A DNA stretch of 23,221 nucleotides, taken from Obelidium mucronatum. Its lineage: Eukaryota > Chytridiomycota > Chytridiomycetes > Chytridiales > Chytriomycetaceae. Both the position numbers and the translations under genes were made by a program. Where the stretch lies: contig JAIVFH010000381.1 in NCBI GenBank assembly GCA_025765595.1, forward strand, positions 1-23,221. The letters run 5' to 3'. The notes below the pieces were generated by a model, which was not told where the DNA came from, searched no databases, and saw only the letters and a program-made list of their open reading frames with translations. Of this stretch, positions 8,064 through 16,094 are shown piece by piece; the first letter of the stretch is position 1; the number at the start of each line of letters is the position of its first letter.

Positions 8064-8209
8064 TTGCTTGTTGGGTGGGGATTTTTTTTTCTACTTCTTC
8101 TGGATTCTCTATACCCCCTGGTTTTACCCACTTTGTTTCCCTGTCTATGACTTTATCTTTGTCATCAACTCATCTCATAGAAACAAAGCAAAATATACAC
8201 AACGGCTGC

Positions 8210-8661
8210 TTAAGAAAACCTCAAAAGAGTAGTAGCCGCCGAAGAGTTCGGCCCAAACGAGCTAACAATAAAGCTACCTCGCTCGGGTACGCTGAGACGG
8301 CACCCCATCAACCATTGGCCCTGTCGCCCATGGAAATATTCCCTCATACCGAACCTTAGCATCAAATCAGGCGTTCATTGTTGTATCCGTAACAGACGAG
8401 GCATCCTTGAGTATGGTTAGTTGTTTCGTGAATTCAAAAGTATAGGGCAGTTACAGTAGGTGAGGATCATATCCGCGCCATGCATGGAAGGAATAGAAGG
8501 CTTTGTAAAGGCAGTGTAAGGGTACTCCTGGAACTGGAGTTGAATAACTTCGTGTATCCAATGATACAAACTGTGGTAGTTTCGGAATATCTACGTGGAG
8601 CCTGAAAGAGTAGTGTTGGGTGGGTGGAATGGTGCCGAAACACTGAGAAACTGAAGAACAA
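8210..8661 (-). pseudogene. Decayed DOMON paralogue
   Basis: No intact frame exists, but fragments in shifting minus-strand frames line up in order with the neighbours. TTTVCIIG (about 8575) matches the ICITG strand. MHGADMILTY (about 8460-8482) matches MEGADLILFY. PWATGPMVDGVPSQ (about 8300-8345) matches YLWASGPVLNGVAQ. GSFIVSSFGPN, after a further frame change (about 8240-8275), matches GSVFNVSLFG. Stops and indels separate the pieces, and the usual His before the GS motif is replaced (SQRTRARG). The piece sits in tandem and in the same orientation between DOMON 2 and the dehydrogenase. The outer limits are approximate. Confidence 0.7.
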
Positions 8662-8708
8662 AATTTTTTTTTTTTTATCGATTGCTTGCTTCGAAGCCTA
8701 CCCCCACT

Positions 8709-9537
8709 TCAAACAACAAAAGCACCATTAATACGAATATTCTGACCACTAATCCAAGCAGAATCCTTCCCACAGAGAAATGCAACCACCCCTGCAATAT
8801 CCTCTGGTTGACCCAACCGGTTGAATGGAGAAAGCCCTGCGAAAAACTTGACTTGGTCTTGACTCTTTCCCTCCAGGAATAGTTCAGTTCCTGTCGGTCC
8901 AGGAGAGACGGTGTTGACTGTGATTCCGTTTCTGCCAAGGTCTTTGGCCAAGACGCGAGAAAGGTTTTCGATCGCCCCCTTTGTCGCGTTGTAGAGTGCG
9001 TAATTAGGCATTACTGTAGAAGCCGTTGTGAGTGATGAAGACAAGAAAATGACTCGAGAGTCGCGTGGCATATGAGGAACGGCAAACTGGGTTAAAAACA
9101 GTGGCCCCTGGGAATTCAAATATCAAGGAAGCAAGTCAGGAAATCAAAACCAAAAATCCGTGTTCATCAAAAAACCTTGACGTTAACTCCAAACGACTTG
9201 TCAAAAGAGTCTTCCGTAATTTGTGCCAGACTCTCATTTGTCAGGATTCCAGCATTGAGCACGAGCATATCAATGCGCCCGAACTGCTCCACAACTTGAT
9301 CAATAAGATTTTTGCATTCAACATATTTGCTGACATCAGCCCGAACTGCAATGGATTGATTGCTTGGTGACGTGGTTTTGATCTCCACAATAACTGCTTC
9401 AGCATCAGCCGCCTTTGAACAGTAGTTTACCACGAGTCCACGACAGTAGCTCCTTCTTGAGCTAGTCTAAGAGCCGTTGCTCGGCCAATTCCACGAGACG
9501 CGCCAGTGACAATTGCAACTTTGTTTAGAAGACTCAT
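8709..9537 (-). CDS. Short-chain dehydrogenase/reductase with an 8-base frame-breaking duplication
   Basis: Exons are 9537-9176 and 9107-8709, with an intron GTTTTT...CCCAG of 68 bases. After discounting an 8-base insertion the product is about 250 residues, the usual classical SDR length. Visible features are VAIVTGASRGIG (Rossmann nucleotide-binding TGxxxGxG, residues about 7-18), DMLVLNAGIL (NAG motif), SSS ahead of the catalytic YNATK (YxxxK), and the VSPGPTGTELF loop. Family members reduce ketones or oxidise alcohols with NAD(P)H; the substrate cannot be told. At 9430-9443 the sequence CCACGA occurs twice with period 8, which shifts the frame after about residue 31 (GATVV) and brings a stop at once. 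Without the extra 8 bases the frame reads on as VVNYCSKAADAEA. It is therefore either a young pseudogene or an assembly error. It lies inside the DOMON block in the same orientation, with no clear functional link. Confidence 0.75.
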
Positions 9538-9647
9538 GACGTGATTTTTTTGATTTTTGATTTTGACTGTTATTTTAATAGAAAGAAAAATACTTGATGT
9601 GATAAGTAATGCATTCTCGTCGCTTTCGTAACCTTGCGTTATTTTTA

Positions 9648-9653
9648 TTTATT
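9648..9653 (-). terminator. Poly(A) signal of DOMON 3
   Basis: Minus-strand AATAAA lies about 14 bases past the DOMON 3 stop, in an otherwise A/T-rich spacer between DOMON 3 and the dehydrogenase promoter. Confidence 0.4.
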
Positions 9654-9666
9654 CAATGTACACAAC

Positions 9667-10402
9667 TTAAAGCAAAAATGCGCCACCAATAACTGCTCCA
9701 ATCACGCCAGCAAAATAATTTTGGACCGTGAATGCTCCTGATGCTGGAGCACTCGTTTTGGCAACAGTAGTAGTTGAACGTGGTGCTGTTGTTGTTGAAC
9801 TTGCTGTTGAAGGGGGAATCGGCCCTGCTGGGGAAGGAGCAGCTGCAGCTGCAGCTGCATACAGTTCAGCAGTCACAGACCCTCTGTCAACATGATGAAC
9901 AGGGTTTCCATTCTCGACTCTGCCCGTGGCCCACAAGTACGTTGACGATCCCGTTGGAACCAAATCGGCAGAAACCTCCACACACACCTTCAAAACACCA
10001 CCAGAGTACGACGACTTTGATGCAACAAGAGTCGCAACGGATGGATCGACAATTAAGCTGTGCCCGGAGGCTCGGCCACTGCGGACAGTAGCGACGTTGT
10101 CATTGCCAGCGTAAACCAAGATCAGACTGGCTCCTGACATGACGGGGTTTGCAGGGAACGCTGGAATACCAAATCCAATATAAGTGTTCTACAACAAAAC
10201 GAGATGAGTTGCTCTGCATATAAAAGAGCGCAGCTTATTAATAGCAACAACATACCGTGGGAACTGAGCCCGATACACACACTTCAGTCTTGGAGCCTGG
10301 AAAGGCAGCATACGTGAAGTCTGGGCCGGCAGTAAATCCAGCTGCAGAGACAATTTGAGCTGTTGCAACGGCAAGAACGACAAGGGGCGCTGTTGCGAAC
10401 AT
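9667..10402 (-). CDS. GPI-anchored-type DOMON protein (DOMON 3)
   Basis: Exons are 10402-10256 and 10188-9667 (222 residues), with a 67-base intron GTATGT...TTGTAG in phase 0 just before NTYIGFGIP. A signal peptide covers residues 1-20. The DOMON body has VCVSGSVPT, MSGASLILVY, GRASGHSL, a SSYSGGVLKVCVEV strand, YLWATGRVENGNP and HHVDRGSV. A poly-Ala run, encoded by GCTGCA repeats near 9840-9860, begins a Ser/Thr/Pro/Ala linker of about 50 residues. The C-terminus is hydrophobic (FAGVIGAVIGGAFLL), with small residues before it, typical of a GPI-anchor signal. It is therefore probably a cell-wall or plasma-membrane outer-surface protein. It lacks the second intron found in DOMON 1, 2 and 6. 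Met and His candidate haem ligands are kept. Confidence 0.8.
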
Positions 10403-10518
10403 TTGTTTGCAAATTAAAAGTAGAAGTTCAAAGTTCAAAAAAGTAGTAAGTCAAATTGCAAGCCTAAAAATTTAGTGTGATAAATGTGTTTTTTCTTTAC
10501 TCGAATTACACGCGTTTT

Positions 10519-11145
10519 TTAAAGAAAAGAAAGAAAGAATATCACGGCCATGACAGCTAAACGCCTCTCCTCTTTCGCAGACGATGTTGCGGTGGCGCTT
10601 GTTGTCGTTGCTGCCTTTGTACCAAACAAGTTGGCATTCGTCACAACATAGTTTTCAGTGTGCTGCAGTGGCTTTCCATATGAAGCCGACATTGCTCCAG
10701 CAGCGATCATGTATGATGCAGGACCATTCAAAACTTTAACCGCACTGGCAGGCAGATCAACACAGGCGTTCAGAATTCCATTCGAATAAGTACTTTTTGC
10801 CGCGTTTACTTTGAGATTCGCGAGCTGCTCGTTCGTGGAAAACGCGTGGTTGAGACCTTTGCCAATCAGCAGATTCGGCGCTCCAGCTGTCCCATCCACG
10901 GAAGAATAAAATAGAATCAAGTCTGCGCCTTCCATAACTGGATCTTTTGAAGTGCGATCGGCTGGAAATCCGATGCCTACCCAGGAGTTCCTTTCTAAGG
11001 GTGCGTTTAGGCAAACACTAATTGTGGCGTTGTCCGTGCTTGCAGATGCTGAAGCTGTGATCTGAGATCCAGCCGTGAAACTGCTCGAGACGTAAGTTGC
11101 AGTCGAGATTGTGATGAGGGCCTTGGCAAACTGTCTGACAAACAT
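10519..11145 (-). CDS. DOMON-domain protein with C-terminal hydrophobic tail (DOMON 4)
   Basis: Single uninterrupted frame of 208 residues from ATG 11145. An N-terminal signal peptide (residues 1 to about 20) is followed by SFTAGSQ, then ISVCLNAPLERNSWVGIGFP, PVMEGADLILFYSS, LLIGKGLNHAF, KSTYSNGILNACVDL, SYMIAAGAM and PLQHTENYVV...NLFG. The WVGIGFP and MEGADLILFY strands are close to classical DOMON sequence. The conserved Met (MEGAD) and His (QHTEN) are present. A short Thr/Ser/Ala linker leads to a C-terminal hydrophobic stretch (AVMAVIFFLSFL), a possible GPI signal, although it is preceded by KEERR, which is less typical. Closest in design to DOMON 5, and like it intronless, which suggests a shared intron-free ancestor. 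Confidence 0.82.
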   Translation of the reverse strand: MFVRQFAKALITISTATYVSSSFTAGSQITASASASTDNATISVCLNAPLERNSWVGIGFPADRTSKDPVMEGADLILFYSSVDGTAGAPNLLIGKGLNHAFSTNEQLANLKVNAAKSTYSNGILNACVDLPASAVKVLNGPASYMIAAGAMSASYGKPLQHTENYVVTNANLFGTKAATTTSATATSSAKEERRLAVMAVIFFLSFL

Positions 11146-11570
11146 TGTCCCTTCTGATGTGTCAATAAATACCAGACAATTTTCGTGACGTGCAGACTGG
11201 TCTTGGAAAAAATCGCAGATACAACCGATTGTTTATTCATGGGCAACTTTTGGAATATACAATCTTCAAGGAGAGAAATACTTTCCTTGTGTCCCATTCT
11301 CTTGGCCATCCGTATCGCATAGCTGTTTTCCGCCAAAAAGTCCACTTCCCCTGCAGGAATCGATAGTATAGAACAGGCAGTACATGGAAGTAAATAAATA
11401 ATACGGAAAATACAAGAAAGTATTTCCGACAAGAATCGCATTTGAATTTGAAAGTGGCTTTATTTTATCATACGTACACACACACCAGAAGCGAAAACGA
11501 AAACGAAGGATGCGAAAAAAAAGTACTGAGGAGAATCACGCAACTGCTCCTTCCTCCTGTTTTTTGAAAT
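11146..11570. other. Spacer between DOMON 4 and DOMON 5
   Basis: Apart from the ankyrin-derived fragment at 11260-11356, this stretch shows no coding sequence, RNA gene or repeat. It should contain the DOMON 4 promoter and the DOMON 5 3' UTR. Confidence 0.5.
11260..11356 (-). pseudogene. Duplicated 3' fragment of the F-box/ankyrin gene
   Basis: On the minus strand this stretch encodes GEVDFLAENSYAIRMAKRMG and then HKESISLLED. That parallels the C-terminus of the ankyrin gene at 20097-21458, GKVDVLAESSYAIRMAKKMG then HKGIVSLLED. By eye about 84 of 99 bases match the gene segment 21345-21443. The match ends within the last codons, and nothing upstream resembles the rest of the gene. It is an isolated, inverted, dispersed copy without start or domain context, so it is called a relic and not a gene. 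Confidence 0.8.
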
Positions 11571-12149
11571 CTAAATAAAGAGGACGGCCGCAGTAGCGAC
11601 TCCAACCAAACCCAATCCCGCAAAAGACACGACAGCTGAGCTCTTTCCAGCAGCTGGGGCGGCAGCAAACAAGTTGACTCCAGTCACAGACTGGGACTCT
11701 GAATGCTGCTGCGGGGTTCCACCACTGACTTTGCCGACACCCCACAGGTAAGACGCAGCGCCATTAGCAACCTTGGCTGCTGCAACATCGACACACCCAG
11801 TCAACACACCGCCAGTGTAAGAGCTCTTGGCGCTGTTGATCTTGAGAGTGGCCAATGCGTCGTTCTTGACGAATGCATGGTTCGACCCCTTTCCAACAAG
11901 TAGGGTTGGACTGGTTCCCGCGGCATAGAAGAGAAGCAGGTCCGAGCCCTCCATGACTGGCGCCTTAGTGGCAGAGTCTGCCGGGAGGCCAATGCCAATC
12001 CAGGTGTCAGCGGGCACAGTGGCGGACACGCACAGCGTTGTGGTGGCGGCATCGGGACCAGCGCTGGCAACGGCTGAGAACTTGGTGGATGAAGTCGTGG
12101 TCAATGCGGCAGAGGCAAGAGACGCGAGGAGAACAGTGGCTGCAAGCAT
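11571..12149 (-). CDS. GPI-anchored-type DOMON protein (DOMON 5)
   Basis: Intronless frame of 192 residues from ATG 12149. Residues 1-15 are a compact signal peptide (MLAATVLLASLASAA). The body shows TLCVSATVPADTWIGIGLP, PVMEGSDLLLFYA, LLVGKGSNHAF, a SSYTGGVLTGCVDV strand, SYLWGVGKVSGGTPQQHSES and GVNLFA. Both candidate haem ligands (Met of MEGSD, His of QQHSES) are kept. The C-terminus (AAGKSSAVVSFAGLGLVGVA, then TAAVLFI) is a good GPI-anchor signal, with small residues before the hydrophobic segment. It is more GC-rich and more regular in codon use than the other family members, which may mean stronger expression. Together with DOMON 3 and 4 it forms the tailed, surface-attached half of the family; DOMON 1, 2 and 6 look freely secreted. 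Confidence 0.83.
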   Translation of the reverse strand: MLAATVLLASLASAALTTTSSTKFSAVASAGPDAATTTLCVSATVPADTWIGIGLPADSATKAPVMEGSDLLLFYAAGTSPTLLVGKGSNHAFVKNDALATLKINSAKSSYTGGVLTGCVDVAAAKVANGAASYLWGVGKVSGGTPQQHSESQSVTGVNLFAAAPAAGKSSAVVSFAGLGLVGVATAAVLFI

Positions 12150-12363
12150 TGTGATTCGAAATACGCTGGTTTTATTTGATGGCTTGTTTTTTTATATTTG
12201 GAACAGTTGGAAATTGATTGCATTCTCACAGAATTCAGAGAATCACAAACAAGGACGAGAAAAGGAGACAACAAGTTGCGAACCCATACATCTTCACAAA
12301 GGACGCCTTCTTTGGTACAGGTGTGCTGGTCGCAACTGATTCCTGCTGTTTCAGCTTTACAGC

Positions 12364-12959
12364 TTAGTTATGTAAAGTCACATTGCGGACTATTCCAAAG
12401 TCATGAGCCCCGTGTTTCTGCGCGACACCCTTCATAACTTGACCAGTAGCCCAAAGAAACCTTGCAGATTAGGTCTTATTAGGACTTAAATTTGGGCATT
12501 CCGATTTAGAAAAGTGAACAAAACTCACGTAGAAGCAAGACGATCACCAGAAAACTGGAAGCACACCTTCAACGTCCCATTAACATATGTATTCATGTGA
12601 GAAGAAACAGAAACTGCGGCATTTGAAGTTGGTTTGAAGGAGCCAGTTCCTCCAACCCCTTGAAGTAGCATAGGTCCAAAATTGCTCTGATAAACAATAT
12701 AAATCGTCGAGTTAAGCATGCTGGGTCTGGTGGTGTTGTTTGGTGGTACTCCTAGCGCGATGTAGGTGTTCTGGAGTTGGTTCAGTCTGTTGCTGTTAGG
12801 TTGATGAAGGGGAAAGAATCATACCAAACCAACGGCACCAGTAATGCATGCTACAGATGGGGTGCTTTCCAAGATACTGAAAGAGTAATTATTTCCTGTG
12901 GTGAAACTAGCGACCGTGATTTGTGCCAGTAACAAACAAAGAGTGGCGGTCGCAAACAT
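12364..12959 (-). CDS. Small secreted DOMON-domain protein (DOMON 6)
   Basis: Exons are 12959-12825, 12770-12529 and 12460-12364 (157 residues). Intron 1 (GTATGA...CTCCAG, phase 0) and intron 2 (GTGAGT...GCAAG, phase 2) sit at the same places as in DOMON 2. The joined protein has a signal peptide (residues 1-17), SFTTGNNYSFSILE, VACITGAVGL joined to NTYIALGVP, MLNSTIYIVY, a NTYVNGTLKVCFQF strand, FLWATGQVMKGVAQKHGAHD and NVTLHN. It stops without a tail. It is the shortest member and the most divergent in the middle, with the usual HGxGM motif missing. The Met and one or two His are still present. It lies at the upstream end of the minus-strand block, next to the strand switch. Confidence 0.75.
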
Positions 12960-13310
12960 GATTTTTCGTGAGTTATGTTTCCAAATTTTCATCTGAATAT
13001 AGGGTAAATTGATAGGAAAACTAACAATAATCATACTAATGTTGCAGCTCCCCCTTGCGTCCCCTTGCGGCAGGTGTTATCTTGCCTTTCTGGCAAATGG
13101 AAGAAGGCGCTGTGATTCACTTTTCGCCAGGCAGTTTGAATAGAAAGGTATATCAATGACAATGAGCGTTCACTATTAATCGAGGTACAATATCAATATT
13201 GTAGTGAGATGGTTGTTGTCATTTTTCGCTTTTGCAACAAAAAATCCAGGTGATAGCATCTCACCCATCAACCATCCAGTAGCTAAAGAAGCACTCAAAA
13301 CTATATTCAG
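12960..13310. other. Divergent intergenic region at the strand switch
   Basis: These 351 bases separate the minus-strand DOMON block from the plus-strand housekeeping block and should carry both promoters. A short direct repeat, CCCCTTGCG twice, lies near 13050-13070. No other element stands out. Confidence 0.45.
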
Positions 13311-13523
13311 ATGGCCTCCGCTATTGCCCCTATCACCAACCGTTTTACCCGCCGAGTAACCAGAGACGTTGTCGGATCTCTCACCGTTGGAACTGCCTTG
13401 GCCTTCATCTACTGGCACAAGTTCCACCTCCCAGCCATCCAGGAGTACAGAGCGTGGGACAAGGTTGTGTTTGCTGAGACCAAGGCCATCCACGACGAAT
13501 ACTATGCGAAGCTCAACAAGTAA
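13311..13523 (+). CDS. COX9: Cytochrome c oxidase subunit VIIa (Cox9-type, COX6C homologue)
   Basis: The 70-residue intronless frame begins MASAIAPITNRFTRRVTRDV, which matches the (T)IAPITGTIKRRVIMDI start of yeast Cox9 in pattern. A single membrane segment follows (VVGSLTVGTALAFIYW), then a His-containing turn (HKFHLPAIQEYRAWDK) and a charged C-terminal helix. Cox9 is a small nuclear-encoded subunit of respiratory complex IV in the inner mitochondrial membrane, needed for its assembly. Length is in the family range (yeast about 59, animals about 75). It is the first gene of the plus-strand block and lies 162 bases before MON1. The assignment rests on the IAPIT-RR motif, size and topology. 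Confidence 0.85.
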   Translation: MASAIAPITNRFTRRVTRDVVGSLTVGTALAFIYWHKFHLPAIQEYRAWDKVVFAETKAIHDEYYAKLNK

Positions 13524-13685
13524 GCGATGAGTCACGGTGACTCAAGTGTTTGGAGGAGGGAAAAAAAAACGTTCAGTTGCTTTGTTGGTTATTTTTGATT
13601 CGAAGAGAGGCAAGAGGCTGATGGTTAATTGAATGGTTTTGTTTCTTTTGGGCAGCTCGAATAAAGAAGAATTAAGCAAAAAAGA

Positions 13686-15933
13686 ATGGACAAACGAGAC
13701 TTGATAACCTCGTTTGACCATATGCTGGACTCAGCCTCGGCCAGCAAAGCCAAAAGCAGCAACAACATTGTTGACCGGACGTCAGCCAATGAACCCGCTC
13801 GTGCCTCCGACTCTCCCGTTGTTCCCAGTCTGCCTCCATCGCCACCGTCACTGGACTTTGCTTCGAACCAGCGGGATACTCCGTGGTCTTTTGCGTCAAA
13901 GCAGAATATGAATTCTCTGATGTCTGACGATGATGGGCTTCTTCCAACAACAAACACGGCAGAAAACTACTTCAACACTCGGGCAGACATTCCCCTTGAT
14001 ACCGGCGAAGCTCTTGTCGAAGCGATATTAACTCTTGCAATCTCGAATTCATCTCAGGAGAAATTATCACGAAAGAAAGATGACGACCAGGATTCTGAAA
14101 ACAGTTACACCAAGCAAGAAGCTGATATTGTGTTGGAGCCTCAACAAAATGGACTGGATGAACTTGAAAACACGCAACATATGCTGCCTTCTAATGGTAT
14201 GGAGGCCGAGAGCATTTCTTCATGGTCTTCCCATCGAAAACACTTTTTTGTGTTGAGCAGTGCTGGGAAACCCATCTTTTCCCGGTAAGAGGATTCTCGT
14301 TTCTTAAATGGGCAACCTTCCTGATAATTTCTATATCTTAAGGTATGGAAACGAATCAGAAATCACCGAGCTTATGGGCGTGTTTCAAACCATTGTTTCC
14401 TTCTTTGAACACGACACTTCTGATGGGGATTCCCTTGGAGATGTCATTCAGTCCTTTACAGCTGGAAATCACTTTTTTGTTTTCAAGATTATGGGTCCTA
14501 TTTATCTTGTCGGTGTCTCTGCAACCGGAGAATCTGAATTTGAAGTGAGAAATCTCCTCTCAATACCACTATATTGACAGGAATCTGTATATTTCTAGCT
14601 CGAAAAACAACTCGGATACATACACGACCAAATTCTTTCAATAACGACACTCGCGCAACTCACACGAATATTTGAAAAACGAAGCAACTATGACCTTCGC
14701 CAACTCCTCACAGGAACTGATGCATTTCTGCACAAGTCCATCAGTAATTTCCGCCGCTTTCTAGCCTATACCCTGGATTCAACTCCAACAATCTACATTG
14801 GAACGAAACTAAGATCCCGTATGAACAAAATACTAGGAACTTCAGCAATAGCAGAATCAACAGCATCTGTACCTCCCTCACATATAGTCTATACCCTTCT
14901 CATGACCCCAACAACACTCCTATCAAGTTGGAAAGCCACAAACACACAATCCTTGGATCCCAAGGACATGATTATTCTAATGAATTTATTGCAATCCAAT
15001 ACAGCCAGTTTCAAATCCGGAATTGAAGCCTGGACGCCACTTTGTTTACCGCATTTTTCCAGCTCGGCGTTTTTAAATGCCTATGTTTCATGCATCTTTT
15101 CGAGGGAAAGCGGGGCAGGTTGTGATTCCTCGTCGGTTGGTGAAGGAAGTGTGAATGGTCTTGGGAATCATCAATACAAAATACACCGCAGTATTGGTAG
15201 GCCATCATCTCAAGCGGAAGATGTCTATTTGGTGTGTCTGTCGAAAAATCGGGAAGGTTTTTTTGACATTAGTGAGTACAAGCATGAGGTTGTAAAGGTA
15301 TGAATGCGATTTCTGTTTTTTTTTCAAGGTTTATTTTTCCATTCCATTCAAAGAAAAAATCATTTGTAGAAAATGGAAGCCAAAGCATGCTTTGAGGAAA
15401 TAGATACGTGTCTTTTAGATTCTCCTTATCGCATCACCTTGCTGGGAACGCAACAGTTGACATCTCGGATACTCCATTTCGCTTGTCGGGCCAAAAAGAG
15501 CATGCAATATACCGAATGTAAACCGGAACCACCGTATACATCTCATAAAGATTATGAAAGGTATTGTACAGGGTTTCGATTTTGCTTACCTCTGATCCAT
15601 AACTAATTTTTTGGGTGGGTCTGAAAGACTGGTATTACTTTATCAACTCCTTCTTTCCAAACTATATCCACCTAAAGCAAGCTGTAAACCTGCCAAATTA
15701 GTGTTTGTAAAGGGATCGCATGAAGCTGTGATTGCCATGGTAAGAATCTTGGTGTAAAAAAAAACGCGCTCACGAATTGACACACGCTTTTTTTTTTTTT
15801 GCAACAACAGTCAACAAACTCATATGACATTATGGCGGCATTTCATCCGTTAATACCAAAACGTGAGGCGGAAGAGTGTGTGATGGGGCTGTATAGATGG
15901 ATCAAGAAGAATGATGTCAGTTTCTTTTGGTGA
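13686..15933 (+). CDS. MON1: Vacuolar fusion protein MON1 (subunit of the Mon1-Ccz1 Rab7 GEF)
   Basis: Six exons: 13686-14284, 14343-14544, 14599-15297, 15370-15560, 15628-15739 and 15811-15933 (641 residues). All introns are GT-AG of 54-72 bases. About 185 N-terminal residues are Ser/Pro-rich and probably disordered. Then comes the first longin domain, with KHFFVLSSAGKPIFSRYGNE and FFVFKIMGPIYLVGVS. LEKQLGYIHDQILS and FEKRSNYDLRQLLTGTD are characteristic MON1 sequence. Two further longin-like domains end in LVFVKGSHEAVIA and YDIMAAFHPLIPKREAEECV; the protein ends KKNDVSFFW. MON1 pairs with CCZ1 to load GTP on Rab7/Ypt7 on late endosomes and vacuoles, driving endosomal maturation, vacuole fusion and autophagy. 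CCZ1 is not in the window. Length agrees with fungal MON1 (about 600-650). Confidence 0.93.
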
Positions 15934-16094
15934 AAGCGCGGCTGACTATTCATGGACAGTTGAATTGATACTATAGTAGACTATATTTGCATACGCGTTT
16001 TATATGTATTAATATGTGTCTGTGTTTATTTTGTTGTTCTGGTGGAAATGGATATCGGAATTTTACGGAACAAAAAAACACTCCAAGAACAGTT

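Noticed and set aside
8236..8250. Another hairpin element resembling the intron array (GCCGAA-GAG-TTCGGC)
   Set aside because: Stem and loop differ from the array consensus, the copy is single, and it lies within decayed coding sequence, so chance is the simplest explanation.
9835..9862. GCTGCA hexamer run as a cluster of E-box regulatory sites
   Set aside because: It is an in-frame simple repeat encoding the poly-Ala part of the DOMON 3 linker; a regulatory role has no support.
8709..12959. Dehydrogenase plus DOMON genes as one redox pathway or biosynthetic cluster
   Set aside because: The dehydrogenase has no export signal and is frame-broken, while the DOMON proteins are secreted. Adjacency alone does not support a joint pathway.
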